Source: Ananas comosus
Taxonomy: Eukaryota > Streptophyta > Magnoliopsida > Poales > Bromeliaceae
Assembly: GCF_001540865.1 (NCBI RefSeq)
Contig: NC_033641.1
Coordinates: 6,250,516-6,314,515, forward strand
Direction: 5' to 3'
DNA: 64,000 bases
Made by a program: the position numbers and the translations under genes. Below, one piece after another: positions 36,459 to 49,766 of this stretch (positions within the stretch are counted from its first letter, which is position 1; each line of letters opens with the position of its first letter). Under the pieces are notes generated by a model. The model saw only the letters and a list, made by a program, of their open reading frames with translations. It made no database searches and was not told the DNA's origin.

Positions 36459-37622
36459 AGTGAGTACCGCTACCGATCTAAACGGCTCACCCACTAAGTC
36501 TACAAAAAAGTATGCTCAAAGATAGTAAAGAAAGCTGGAACAAATCTATAGTTATATGTCACTATACTATCATAATCCAACATTAACTATTTGTAGAAAA
36601 TGCAATCTCTGACCCAATCTCACTAGGGACTGTGAACACACCCGTCCCGCCTGTCGAAGCTACACTAACTACCACCACGCTTGGTCGTCAGTGGAGAGCA
36701 AGTCCAACTAGGACGCAATGACATCAACGCAAAAGCACTAGGCCCGACTCCGGAGTGGCACTCGTGGGCGCTACCGAACCAAATATGCAAGCGTGTCTCT
36801 GCCGAGCTCAATCAGGCTCTCACAGGCTATAATAAATACATAAAGTTCTAACTGGTCTAACAACCATAATCAACGTGCCCTCGTTACAATCCGATGCAAA
36901 AATAGCAATTTGGGTCCACCGTCAACCACAACGACACCCGACGGTCCGAAACAGTCTATACACTACTGTAAAAACAAGCTCGGCATCACAGCACGAGCGT
37001 AAATGCATTCTACACTATTCTGGATATTCACCGCCCACAAACTGCGGCGATACAAACAAACTGCGGCGAAATCTGGTAGTTTTAGAAAATGACGGTGTAG
37101 AATTGATAGTTTTCTCCTAAGTCAATTCCAAGTCCAACATGTATAATTTATCTAAATTACTACTATATGCTCCAAATTCAGATTTCAATTAGCAAGCAAA
37201 TCGATGAATTCGAGCTAAATACCATGATATACAAGACTAAAAATTTACATGCTGACATCAACTAGACTTAGGAGGAAATTTGTAGAATCCGGTAAGCATA
37301 TCATTAACCCACCTCAAAACGCTAATCCACGATGGCGGAAAGTCGAATGAAGTGGAACCACGCACTCGCCCAGCCACCCAACGATGCAATTACGACCTCC
37401 ACGCGCTTGAACGGCCCCCCCGGCGCGACGTCGGCGTCGATCCGAATTCCACCCGAAGCCTCCACCAACTATACGGATCCACCCTAGAGAGAGAGAGAGG
37501 AGCAGCAACCAAAACACTCCCTCCCTGCCTCTCTAACAATATATAAAAGGTAAGGATAAGGGTGAAGTCCATGAGGTAGCAGTTTACCAAAAAGCCCCTC
37601 ACCTATCCTGGAGTACCGGTAC

Positions 37623-37727
37623 CAGGCCGATGCCGTACCGGTACCCCGCAAAGTAATTTGCAAACCCGAGAGCAGTCTGTGCTGAAAATACACAGGGTAC
37701 CGGTACTCCCCTGTGTGGTACCGGTAC
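37623..37727. promoter_or_regulatory. Array of four GTACCGGTAC palindromes in the 3' LTR U3
   Basis: Sites at about 37623, 37645, 37697 and 37718, roughly 75-180 bp upstream (minus strand) of the TATA-like sequence near 37545. The 5' LTR carries the same array at 44739-44854, with one site mutated (GTACTTGTACC). Confidence 0.55.
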
Positions 37728-37910
37728 GCATTGCTGAACATCTGAAAATTGCAGATTTAAATGCTAAAAATCCTGCTCTCGCGTCACAACGAGTCCGTTT
37801 TGCGTCTATTTCGCGCCAACGCGACTCTGACTTGTTTCAACACTCTCCAGATGTGTCGACAAGCCTCAAATGCTGAAATCTCACAGTTGCAGAACACTAG
37901 GGATACTACA

Positions 37911-37920
37911 TCCTCCCCAA
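37911..37920 (-). other. Polypurine tract of the Tekay-like element
   Basis: Minus-strand TTGGGGAGGA directly before the 3' LTR start; the expected plus-strand DNA primer site. Confidence 0.8.
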
Positions 37921-37957
37921 CTACAAAATGTTTCGTCCTCGAAACTTAACGCATACC

Positions 37958-40900
37958 TCAATCCTGAGCATCGAACAAGTAAGGGTAGGACTCCCGCATC
38001 ACCGTCTTCGGCTTCCAGGTCGCCTCTGGCTCCCAGGTCGCCTCCCGCGCCCAAGTCGCCTCCCGCTCCTCGTGATGACTCCACTGCACTTTTACATAAG
38101 GAATGCCCCGGTTGCGCAATTCTTTTGTCTCCCGAGCAAGAATTCGCACCGGTCGCTCCTCATATCTCAAGTCCTCGCCAAGCTCTAGCGGAGTGAAGTC
38201 GATCACGTGCGCGGGGTCAAACACGTACATCCTTAATGCCGAGATGTGGAAAACATCATGAATACCGGCTAGTCGTGGAGGTAGAGCAATCCTGTATGCA
38301 ACTGGTCCAACTCGCTCCAATACCTCAAAAGGGCCTACAAAGCGTGGACTGAGCTTTCCACGCAGTCCGAATCCGCGTATCCCTCGGGACGGCGAGACTT
38401 TTAGAAACACATGATCTCCAACCTGGAACTCTAAATCTCGTTTCCTAGTATCGGCATAGCTCCTCTGTCGACTCTGGGCTGTCAAAAGATGTCGCCGTAC
38501 CTTTCACTCATATCACTTCAATGCAAAGGAGATTGACACCTGCGTCTATACAACGCCTCAAACGGAGCCATCTGAATACTTGTTTGATAGCTGTTGTTGT
38601 ACGCAAACTCGGCCAGTATCAAATGTCGATGCCACCCTCCTCCAAAGTTCAGGACACATGCTCTCAGCACGTCCTCCAGAGTCTGAATGGTCCGTTCTGA
38701 TTGACATTCGTCTGTGGGTGAAACGCCGTGCTGAAATGCAACTGTGTACCCAAGGCTGCCTAAAGACTCCTCCAAAAGTGCGAAACAAATCTCGGGTCTC
38801 TTTTTGATATGATCGAGATCGGCACACCATGCAACCTAACAATCTCATCCAGATATAACTGAGCGAGCCTCTCCCTAGGCCAGGTGGCCTGTACTGGTAA
38901 GAAGTGAGCAGACTTAGTTAGTCTGTCCATAATGACCCAAATCGCATCAAAATCATCCTGTGCTCTCGGTAATCCCACGACAAAGTCCATCGTAATCTGC
39001 TCCCATTTTCACTCGGGCACTGGCAGACTCTGAAGCTTGCCAGCAGGTACCAGATGCTCTGCCTTTACCTATTGGCAAGTCAAACAATGAGCCACAAATC
39101 TGCCAATGTCTCTCTTTATTCCATTCCACCAGAAGTGTGCTTTCAAGTCCTTATACATCTTGGTTCCACCGGGGTGAACCATATAAGGTGAGTAGTGAGC
39201 CTTTCTCAAAATCTCCTCTTGGATCTCTAAATCCATAGGCACACACAGTCGGTCCCTGTACCGCAGTACTTCCGAACTGTCCACAGAAAAAACCTCTGCC
39301 TGTCCCCTCTCCAACTACTCTCGAATCCTCAACAAATGAGAGTCTTCACTCTATTTCTCCCTGATCCTATCCAACAGAGTGGGCTGCAAGACCATAGACA
39401 TCGGTCTTATAGTAGACCCAGGGGACACTATCTCGAGTCTCAACCACTGCAGCTCCTGAAGTAACGGCCTCTGCTGAGTAATCCACATACTCAAGCTCTG
39501 CACTGCCTTCCTGCTCAACGCATCTGCCACTACATTCGCCTTGCCAGGGTGATACTGAATACTAATATCATAGTCTTTCAACAACTCCAACCACCGGCGT
39601 TGCCTCAGGTTCAACTTCTTTTGGGTGAACAGATAGTTGAGACTTTTATAATCTGTAAAAACCTCACAGTGCTCGCCATACAAATAATGCCGCCATAATT
39701 TCAAAGTAAAGACCACCACGGCAAGCTCCAAGTCATGCGTAAGGTAATTCTTCTCGTAATCCTTCAATTGCCGTGAAGCATAAGCAATTACCCTACCATG
39801 CTGCATCAGCACACAACCCAAACCACTGTGCGATGCATCACTGTAAATCACAAATCCTTCCCCCATCATTGGAAGGGCAAGGATAGGAGCCGACATCAAC
39901 CTCTGTCTCAATACATCAAAGCTCTTCTGACAATCTTCACTCCAGATGAACTTAATTTTCTTTCGAGTCAATCGAGTAAGGAGTGTGGAAAGCTTCGCAA
40001 AGCCTTCCACGAACCGACGGTAATATCCTGCCAATCCAAGAAAACTCCTCACCTCGGTAACCGTTGTCGGTCCGGGCCAATCCCGAATAGTATCAATCTT
40101 CTTCGGGTCCACTGCTACACCCACTGCAGAAATCACATGGTCTAAGAAAGCAACCTCCTGAAGCTAGAACTCGCACTTCTTCAACTTAGCATACAACTTC
40201 TTCTCCCTCAAGTTGCAGCACAAGCCTCAAGTGCTCCTCATGCTTGGCATCACTCCGGAAGTATATCAAGATATCATCAATGAAGATTACCACAAATCTA
40301 TCCAAGAACGGCTTGAACACTTGATTCATTAAATCCATAAATGCGGCAGGGGCATTCGTCAATCCAAAAGGCATCACGGTAAACTCATAATGCCCGTACC
40401 GAGTCCGAAAAGCCGTCTTAGAAACATCCTCGGCCCTCACCCTCAACTAGTGGCAACCTGACTGGAGATCAATCTTCCAAAAGACACAAGATCCTTGCAG
40501 CTGATCAAATAGATCGTCAATGCGCGGTAAAGGATCTTGTTCTTGATGGTTACTTTATTCAACTCCCGATAATCCACACACAATCTAAGTGAACCATCCT
40601 TCTTCTTTACAAATAACACCGGCGCTCCCTAAGGCGATACACTGGGTCTCACATACCCCTTATCCATCAGATCCTGAAGCTGCGTCTTCAAATCTCTCAG
40701 CTCTGCCAGTTCTACCCGGTAGGGTGCCTTCGAGATTGGTGCAGTTCCAGGAATTACATCAATCACAAACTCGATCTCTCTATCTGGCGGCATCGTCGTC
40801 AACTCAGGGGGAAAAACATCCGAAAACTCGCGGACTATAGGGATATCCTCGAGTCCCGGTGCCGCCATAGGCACCTCCACAACCGTCGCCAGAAAAGCGA

Positions 40901-42795
40901 TACAACCTCTACTCATCAGCTGTCGAGCCCTCGCCGACGAAATCCAAGTGGCAAACAACGTACTCCTGCAACCTCTATACGTGAACTCCTCCTGGCTTGG
41001 CTCGCGGAACGTCACAGTTCTCGCTCCACAGTTGATCGTAGCACAGTACCGCGCCAGCCAAGCACAACATCAAAATCTTGCAGCTGCCCTAAGACCAACA
41101 GGTCTGCGGGCATAATCCACAAGTCCAACTGCACCGAACACAACAAACAATACTCTACTATCTGCAAAGTATGGTCGAAAATCTGCACCTCTCGTGCATG
41201 CAACAACGGCCTTACCTGTAGACCATGTAACAATGCAAATGCTCGGCTAACAAAAAAGTACGATGCACCGGTATCAAATAAGGTACGAGCTCGAATACCA
41301 GAAATCAAAATGATATCTGCCACTACTCGATCGGCTGCTGTAGAGTCCTCCACCTAAGCTGCATAGACCGTGCCACTTGGAGCTTGCTGTCGCTTCTCAC
41401 CGTGCCGCGGCGCAGACGCTCTATCCTCCCGACGATAACTCGGTGCTGCTCCATAAGACTGCTGAGGTGCCGGCTGTGCAGATGTCGCTGATGGTGCTAG
41501 TGATGCTGCTCGGGGACAAGCTGCCCTCATATGCCCTGGCTGTCCACATCCATAGCACTGGCCCTCTCGCTACTCATACTGTCGAGGCCAGTGTGGTCCC
41601 CCACAAATCACACACTGAGGAATCCCCTGCGACTGCCTCTGCCGACGAGATCCCCCAGTACGCTGATGCCCCGAAGACCCACGACCCTGAGACCGTGATC
41701 GTGGAGGTCTCGGCGGACGCCTGCTGCTCGACTGTCCTCCGTCACCTGGAACCGGGCGCTTCCTATCCTGACTCTGCCCCAGCACCTGTACTTGTGCCTG
41801 CTNGACTGCCTCTGCCGACGAGATCCCCCAGAACGCTGACGCCCCGAAGACCCACGACCCTGAGACCGTGATCGTGGAGGTCTCGGCGGACGCCTGCTGC
41901 TCGACTGTCCTCCGTCATCTGGAACCGGGCGCTTCCTATCCTGACTCTGCCCCAGCACCTGTACTTGTGCCTGCTCGCGGATCGATACATCACCTCTCTC
42001 CACCCATAGAGCCTACTCAATAGACGCATCCAAGGTCCTCAACCTCTGCGCCTGTACCAACCTGAAGATCTCTGGTCTCAAGCCTCGCTCAAACAGATAT
42101 ACCCTGTAGGCCTCGTCTCTAGCTACAAATGGAACACAGTTCAAGAGTCGAGTAAACTCACAGATGTACTCCTGAACTGCTCGCTCTCCCTGCTGAAGCT
42201 TTTTTAGGTCCTCCTCGAGCTTCTGCTTCACGCTGTTTGGAAAATACATCCTATACAGTATTCCGCAGAACTCATCCTACTTCATCTACAGTGCCACTAA
42301 CCCTCGGTCTCGCCTCATCCTCCTCCACCAAGCATGTGCATCGCCAGCCAAGCAGTGTACTCCCAAATGTACATGCTTTCTCTCTGGTATAAACAAATCC
42401 TCAAATAATTTCTCCATCGCGCTGACCCAGCCCTTTACAACCCAGGGCTCCATGCAGCTGCCGTCATAGGTCGGCGGATCAAAACGGTGAAAACGAGCAA
42501 GCCTCTCAGTCATCCGCTCATGCTCAGCCTCTGACATCTGCAAAGCATCTCCAGAAGATGAGCCTGGCGCAGTAGGAAGTGTCACTGGTCGGGGTACAGC
42601 TGCGGCTGGTGCGGCCACTGGAGTAGTCAGGGGTGGAGCTGACTGCTCTGGTACTCTCGGTACTGTACTGTGGGGCAGAGCTAATGTCTCGCACTCCTCT
42701 GCAATAACGCCCTCTACTGCTTCATCGCCTCAGTCAGAGCAGCTAACTGCTCACTCAGATCCGGGGGTGCGCTCGGCCCTGCCTGCTCCGACATC
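37958..42795 (-). pseudogene. Gag-pol polyprotein of the Tekay-like element, broken by stops and frameshifts
   Basis: Reading down from a start near 42795: gag (42618-42013, with WWRRM and FPNSVKQKLEEDL), an incomplete zinc knuckle (CVICGGPHWPRQYE near 41590, lacking the last Cys), and an aspartic protease (41353-41012, LFDTGAS). Reverse transcriptase follows (41015-40186, with [16 protein letters not shown] and FIDDILIY). Next are RNase H (40136-39351, [13 protein letters not shown], ending DALSRK) and integrase (HHCC region 39314-39069; core 38990-38518 with MDFVVGLP and LAEFAYNNSY). A C-terminal chromodomain-like segment near 38050 (VQWSHHEEREATW) supports a chromovirus. At least five breaks separate these parts, so it cannot make an intact polyprotein. 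Confidence 0.88.
41631..41975. repeat. 172 bp near-identical duplication around a single N
   Basis: 41631-41802 and 41804-41975 match with only a few changes (cagtacgctgatg versus cagaacgctgacg, and one C/T), separated by N at 41803. It lies in the gag linker of the Tekay-like element. As at 22409, a repeat on both sides of a gap character suggests unmerged contig ends; the small differences could come from two alleles or two element copies. Confidence 0.8.
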
Positions 42796-43132
42796 TTAGG
42801 TGGTGCGGCGCGATCCCGCGTCGACGGTCGACCTCGACGTCGATACATAGCTGCAAGAAAAGGACATAAGGGTCAGATACAACACACAAACACTCTCGAC
42901 CCAATCAAATGAAAGTCTAGAAGGCGGCCCATGTTTCTCCTCAAAATTATGTTGTCTGCAGCCGACATAATTTCCTTAGCCGAAACAGACGCTCATTCAA
43001 TCACTGACTCCACTCTAGGAGAAGTTAAAATAGTTCAATCGCTGACTTTCGCGATAAATCACGCCTCTTGCGTCTTACCTTCCTAAGGTTTGCCAAACTT
43101 AGTGTTTGTAGTTCCCAACGACCTAATGCTAA

Positions 43133-43144
43133 GCTTTGATACCA
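43133..43144 (-). other. Primer binding site of the Tekay-like element
   Basis: Minus-strand TGGTATCAAAGC, eight bases after the 5' LTR end. It matches the initiator tRNA-Met type TGGTATCAGAGC except for one base. Confidence 0.75.
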
Positions 43145-43152
43145 ACTTAATC

Positions 43153-45037
43153 TGTCACGCCCCGGATTAATCGTTTTTTCGGACACGCCGACAAATCCGC
43201 CGTATACAGAAAAATTTTCCCTATATACGAAGCGATAGCTGTACCTATATCTGTAATCATACAAAACTACAACTAGTAGTATAGAGCTGCTAAACTTAAA
43301 AATATAGATAAATAACATCAGGTTCTCTATACATACATAGTCTCCAGATACATAAAACTCGCTCCAGCGAGGACCTAACATCAGTATGTACAAGAACCAA
43401 AATCCAACACTACCTGCGACTGGTATGTCTCTAGATCAGCAGCAAAACGGGAAGAGATCTAACTCGCGACTCCCTTTCCACGATCCGAATCCACAACAGC
43501 AGCAGCAGCCGAAGAAGAAGGCTCTGCAAAAAATTTCAACAACTGGGTGTGAGAACTACTGCAAAAAGTAGTCCTCAGTGAGTACCGCTACCGACCTTAA
43601 CGGCTCACCCACTAAGTCTACAAAAAGTATGCTCAAAGATAGTAAAGAAAGCTGGAACAAATCTACAGCTATATGCTACTATACTATCACAATCCAACAC
43701 TAACTATCTGTAGAAAATGCAATCTCTGACCCAATCTTACTAGGGACTGTGAACACACCCGTCCCGCCTGTCGAAGCTACACTAACTACCACTACGTTCG
43801 GTCGTCAGTGGAGAGCAAGTCCAACTAGGATGCAATGACATCAACGCAAAAGCACTAGGCCCGATTCCGGAGTGGCACTCGTGGGCGCTACGTATCCAAC
43901 CGAGCATGCAAGCGTGTCTCTGCCGAGCTCAATCAGGCTCTCACAGGTTATAATCAATACAGAAGGGTCTAACTGGTCTAACAACCATAATCAACGTGCC
44001 GTCGGCACAATCTGATGCAAAAATAGAAATCTGGATCCACCTTCAACCACAACGGCACCCGACAGTCCGGAACAGTCTATACACTACTGTAAAAATAAGC
44101 TCGGTATCTCAGCACGAGTGTAAATGCATTCTACACTATTCTAGGTATCCACCGCCCACAAAGTGCGGCAATACAAACAAACTACAGCTCTTAGAGCTAA
44201 ATCTTGTAGTTTTAGAAAATGACGGTGTAGAATCGATAGTTTTCTCCTAAGTTAATTCCAAGTCCAACATGTATAATTTATCTAAATCACTACTATATGC
44301 TACAAATTCAGATTTCAATTAGCAAGCAAATCGATGAATTCGATCTAAATAACATGATATACAAAACTAAAAATATACATGCTGACATCAACTAGACTTA
44401 GGAGGAAATCCGTAGAATCCGATAAGCATATCATTAACTCATCTCAAAACGCTAATCCACGACGGCGAAAAGTCAAACGAAGCGGAACCACGCGCTCGCC
44501 CAGCCACCCAACGATGCAGCAACGACGTCCACGCGCTCGAACGGCCCCCTGGTGCGACGTCGGCATCGATCCGAACTCCACCCGAAGCCTCCACCAACCG
44601 TACGGATCCACCCTAGAGAGAGAGAGGAGCAGCAACCAAAACACTCCCTCTTTGCCTCTCTAACAATATATAAAAGGTAAGGATAAGGGTGAAGTCCACG
44701 AGGTAGCAGTTTACCAAAAAGCCTCTCACCTATCCAGGAGTACTTGTACCAGGCCGATGCCGTACCGGTACCCCACAACAGAATTTGCAAACCCGAGAGC
44801 AGTCTGCGCTGAAAACACACAGGGTACCGGTACTCCCCTGTGTGGTACCGGTACGCATTGCTGAACATCTAAAAATTGCAGATTTAAATGCTAAAAATCC
44901 TGCTCCCGCGTCACAACGAGTCCGTTTTGCGTCTATTTTGCACCAACGCGACTCGGACTTATTCTAACACTCTCCAGATGTGTCGACAAGCCTCAGATTC
45001 TGAAATCTCACAGCTGCAGAATACCAGGGATACTACA
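43153..45037 (-). repeat. 5' LTR of the Tekay-like element
   Basis: About 1,885 bp, TGTAGTATCCC to GGGGCGTGACA on the minus strand. Carries the palindrome array at 44739-44854 and the hairpin at 43551-43576. Confidence 0.92.
43551..43576 (-). other. Conserved LTR hairpin, copy 5
   Basis: GAGAACTACT and AGTAGTCCTC with a 6-base loop; the twin of the hairpin at 36430-36458 in the other LTR, but with a loop shortened by 3 bp. Confidence 0.65.
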
Positions 45038-48000
45038 GGCTCTCTGAGATAGACTGAATAGATCTTTATATCTATCTCTTTTAATTTCAATACCAATAAC
45101 ATATGAGGCCTCACCTAAATCTTTTATTTTAAAATTTTGGAAAAGAAATTATTTAGTGTTATATAATAGCCCAAGATCATTACTGGCAAGCAAAATGTCA
45201 TCAATATAAAGGATTAAGAAAATTATTTTACTCCACTAACCTTTAGATAAATGCATTGACCAACAATATTTTTCTTAAAACCAAAGGTCAAAATGGTTTG
45301 TTTGACTTTAAATACCATTGTCGGAAGGCCTGCTTTAGCCCATATATTGGTTTCTTTAATTTCCATACCAAGTGCTCCTTTTCCTTTTGCGAGACTCCTT
45401 CAGGCTAATTTATATACAGCTCTTCACAGAGATCCCCATTTAAAAAAGCAATTTTAACATCCATTTGGTGTAGCTCGAGATCGAAATGAGCAACCAGAGC
45501 CATAATAATATGAAAAGATTCCTTTCTAGATACTAGAGAGAAAGTCTCTTTATAATCAATGTCTTCTTTTTGAGTAAATCCTTTTGCCACAAGGCGGCCT
45601 TATATCTCTATATTATTTTTAGAGTCCCATTTGGTTTTATAAATCCACTTGCATCCTACGGGTTTAACTTCTGTAGATAACTCAACAAGATCCCATAGCT
45701 TATTGTGGTTCATAGATTCAATCTCATCTTTCATGGCATTGTACCATTCCGTAGAATTATTACTATTTATGGCTTCAGAAAAACTAAAAGGATCATTTAG
45801 GCTCTAGCCATTCTCATAAAAATAGACAATATAATCACTTAATACAGCCGGTCTTCACTGTCTTGATGATCTTTTTAATCTGATTATCCACATGTATATC
45901 TTGATGTGGATTATTTACTTGTATATATTGATGTGGATTATCCACTTGTATATCTTGATGTAAATTATCAATGATAGGTTTACACTTACTTTATGGTTCC
46001 AAAACAACTTGTTGTTCTACTGGAACAGGAACCATCAAATCGTGTGGGAGAATAGTGGGTCTGTCCTGTATAGAATCTGAATGCTCTTGAATTTCCTCAA
46101 ATTCAATGAACCGAGGTTCAGAGCTCCCACTGATTGTACCATCCTCACTAAATTGTGATGTTTTAGCTTCTGCAATCTTTATAGAAAGTGATGGACAATA
46201 AAACTTATACCCTTTGACCTTTCTGAGTAACTAATAAAATATTGTGATATAGTTCGAGGATCCAATTTCTTTATTTCATACAATTTGACCTCAGCTTGAC
46301 AATCCCATGTGTGAAAATGTCTTAAACTCGGTTTCCTATCTGTCAAAGCTCAAAATGAGTCTTAATGACAGCCTTAGTAAGGACCCGATTAAGTATATAT
46401 AGGGCAATTTTGAGTGTCTTACCCCACAACGATATTGAAAGAGTATAATTATTGATCATGCTCCTGAGCATATCAATTAATGTGCTGTTCCTTTTTTCAG
46501 CAACACCATTCTGATCAGGTGTCCTTGGCATGGTGTACTGTGGAATAATTCCGCACTGCTCCAGAAACTTAGCAAAAGGTCCAGAGATTTGGCCTTTATT
46601 TATTTGTCTACCAAAATATTCACCACTCCTATCTGATCTGACTACTTTTATCATTTTCTCGAGTTGATTCTCTATTTCAACCTTATATGTCTTAAAGGCA
46701 GATAATGCTTTAGATTTTTCTTTAAGTAGAGATAGCCAATATTTATGCAATCCACACACGTTCCAAAGTCAGAGAAGTCGAGATCATCTAAAATGCCACT
46801 CTAATTAACCTTTGGATTCTCTGTTTCGAGATGTGTCCCAACCTTTTATGCTATAATATGGTCGACCTTTCATTGTTAATGCTACGTTTTGATCCAACAT
46901 TTTCGTGCATAGCAAGAGGGACTTCACTATATGAATGATCTAACGATACTTTATATAGATTATTTTCCAAAATACCAGAGCCAACTATCTGAGTTGTAGG
47001 AAAAAGAAAAAACTTTATTATCAAAATTGAAATTATATCCCAATCCAACAAGTTTTGAAATAGAAATTAAATTCTTAGAAAAATTTGGAACATAAAATGT
47101 ATTGACTAAATCCAAAATATAACCAGTAGAAAAAACTAATCTAAATGTTCCTACAAATTCTACTTTAGTTGGATTTCTTTCAGCTGTATAGATAGTGGCT
47201 TCATATTTACAGGGTTTTCTGCGGTTTTGAAATCCTTGCACGAAATTTGCCCCGTGGTATATGGCACCAGAGTCAATCCACCAAATATTAGATGGAACAG
47301 TAACTAAATGCAACTCATGCAACAAAACCAGAAACTTATCCTTCTTCTAGAGCCATTTCTGACACTTTTGGCAATCCTTCTTTATATGACCTTTTTCTTA
47401 CAAAAGAAGCACTTAGGAGTCCAAAATTTGATTGGTCTTGTGAACCAGATGGAACTTCTTTATTCTTCCTTTTGATTTATTCTTGTCATTACCATTATTA
47501 GCACGCTTTATTTGTCTCTTTTGAGAAACAAAGTTAATTGCATTTTATTTCTCGTGTATTAATCTTCCTTCTTCTTGCACACACATGGTCAACAATTCAT
47601 TAATTGCCTATTTATCTTTATGTGTGTTATAAGAGATTTGAAATGGTCCGTATTCAGATGGCAAAGAGTTCAAAATAAAGTGTACTAAGAATGAATCAGA
47701 GATTGTTACTTCAAATGCAGTGAGTTGCGCTGCAATATCTGCATTTCTATAAAATGCTCGCGAATTGAGCCATTTCCGGAGTATTTCATGGAAGACAGTT
47801 TATTCATTAGGGTGCTCGCCAAAGCTTTACTGGAGCTTACGAACTGTTGCCCCACAGCATTCAAGAAATTGCGAGCTATCTCACACTTTGAAATTGAATT
47901 TTGAATGTTTTTATCGACACGCGCTTTCATCAGCATTAGACTAAGCCGATTAGAGTACTACTTTTCTAAAAATGTTGTTTAGGTTGGCGTACTTTTATTT

Positions 48001-48170
48001 ATAAGAGGAGTAGGTTTATCCTCTCTTAAAGCCAAATCAAGATCCATACACCCTAATGTAAGCATGATCTGTTCTTTCCACTCAGAGTAATTAGAACCAT
48101 TAGCATAGAAACAGAACCACCAATAGGAACAAAGGATAAAGTCAACACTGAAATGTAAAATAAAATGCAT

Positions 48171-49766
48171 GTTTTATCAATAAAATACCACATCCAAAAA
48201 TTACCACACTAAAATTAGAATAATACACTTTATATGACATCACAACACCTCCTTTGGGAGCAGAGCTATGAGCATAAGTATTTTCATTCTTTATACATAT
48301 GTTTTATATGACATCATAACCCTTCATTTGGGAGCAGAGTTATGAACATAAATATGCAATCTCTTTATAAGAGATTAATTTAAACTTTTCATAGGTCGTG
48401 TTAATTTTAAGTTTTTCATATGAAAAAATTGTTAGTTTCGGCCAGGCAAATTTCTCCAAATGAGTTATAAGAAAATTACCATCCTACACTACCCATATAC
48501 CCTAATGTCTAGATCTCCTTTGGGAGTAGACTATACATAATATTAGGGTGCAATTTCTGCATGCACTTCTTTTAAGCAATTAATTTATCTTTTCTTTTGG
48601 TCGGAGTCGGTTTGGCTTGCACCCGAACAGTTGAAGTAATAAATTAATCTGACTTAGTTTTGCATAATAAACATGAAAATTATACGGAAGCGCTGCTTTA
48701 AAGTAAATTAAATCAATATTTCTTTTAATTAGGTCCGCTTTGGTTTACACCTAACCAACCAAAATAATAAATTAATTCAACTTAGCGCCAAACATTAAAT
48801 AATCAAAAAATAATTATGATTATTTAATTTTCATGTTTATCCGGTCAAAATAAGAATATAAATGCGATAATTTAAAACATGACATCGCAATCAAATTTAA
48901 ACTTTATATTTTCTAATTTGACCACAAACATAAAATAAATAAATTTATGATAAATTAATATTGTATGCAAAATTAAATCCTTATGTGAACGGATTCTTTA
49001 TTTTCACGATGCTTTAATAAACATAAAAGCTCCAACACATCGAATTTGAATGAAGAAAGAAGTTTAAGTAGGTAATATGCTTAAAACCGGCCACCTACTA
49101 AGTATTTATTTGCAAAAGGAACCCAATAATAAATTAATAATGGGTTCAATCTTAATAGTTTTGGCGCCATACAAATCGCACCACGTGGTAAACTGGGATG
49201 CACCACAAGCACGGCCTTCGAAGCTAGGGACGAGTGACATATGGTGCACCAGGAATAGAGAAAAATATGCCAAAAATTGCAAAACAGTTAAGGCTCATGC
49301 GGTTAGGATCGGCTAGTAGTGGTCCACAAAATTAGGGATGTGGCCGATTAGGATAATAACAAAATAACAACGGGCGGACTATAAATCGATAAGAGATGCC
49401 TGATGGAAGGGTCTTTTTTTCTGTGAACACGAATACCAATTTCTATTTTTCCTTACATTTTAATTGCTTTCTTGGAGTAGTCTATCTGTAATCCTTTTAT
49501 TTTCCTACATTTACTATATTTTCTAGGAGTAGTTCGTAGTTTAGATTTTTCTCTGAGATTGTATGCCATAGCAGCACACACCTTTTTTGTTAACATTTTC
49601 TAATTCTGAGCAATATATAAGCTTTTCGGCTCTTCAGCCGAATAAAAAGTACTGTGCTATTCTTTGACTCGACTAATCCAGCCGAACTGAACTTGCTTTG
49701 TGGTTTCGAACTCGACCGATCCGATCCCTCATCAACTGAATCGCTTGATCCGATAACGGGCGCACA
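48171..49766. other. Gene-free stretch beyond the copia gag
   Basis: No coding sequence is recognised. Two imperfect copies of 'cctttgggagcagagctatga' (48251-48345) and similar 'ctcctttgggagtaga' (48509) form a short diverged repeat. 49600-49640 has a TATA-like 'caatatataagc' followed by a leader-like stretch, perhaps a decayed LTR. Confidence 0.45.

Larger units (their letters stand above)
36032..37910 (-). repeat. 3' LTR of the Tekay-like element
   Basis: TG...CA ends, about 1,879 bp. On the minus strand: TGTAGTATCCC start, GTACCGGTAC array (37623-37727), TATA-like TTTTATATATTG (about 37545), CT-rich leader, hairpin block (36430-36458), GGCGTGACA end. It differs from the 5' LTR by scattered substitutions and small indels (e.g. 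near 37040), so insertion is not very recent. Confidence 0.92.
36032..45037 (-). mobile_element. Complete Tekay/Del-like Ty3/gypsy chromovirus retrotransposon
   Basis: Two LTRs (36032-37910 and 43153-45037, about 1.88 kb) enclose gag-pol on the minus strand. A 5-bp duplication GGCTC flanks the whole (36027-36031, 45038-45042). The PBS read on the minus strand, TGGTATCAAAGC (43133-43144), follows the 5' LTR closely and fits initiator tRNA-Met with one change. A PPT TTGGGGAGGA (37911-37920) touches the 3' LTR. The domain order is PR-RT-RNase H-INT, with a chromodomain-like C-terminus. It inserted into a copia element between the two parts of its reverse transcriptase. Confidence 0.93.
34605..48170 (-). 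mobile_element. Ty1/copia element, degenerate, split by the gypsy element at 36032-45037
   Basis: Minus-strand order from 48170 downward: gag (LNGSNYSEWKEQI-like, 47979-48170; then 47706-47936), protease with DSGA (about 47290), integrase zinc and core region (46960-46343, motif RSDRSGEYF and QNGVAEKRN), reverse transcriptase N-terminal half (45405-45590). After the gypsy insertion come the RT C-terminus and the RNase H-proximal region (36010-35656, MYAQTCTRSDIAFAVG). The PPT is read as AAGTGGGAGAT at about 35050, and the 3' LTR begins TGTTAGGATTTTC at about 35042. Stops and frameshifts are frequent. No 5' LTR or PBS is found beyond 48170, so the element is also truncated. Confidence 0.75.
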
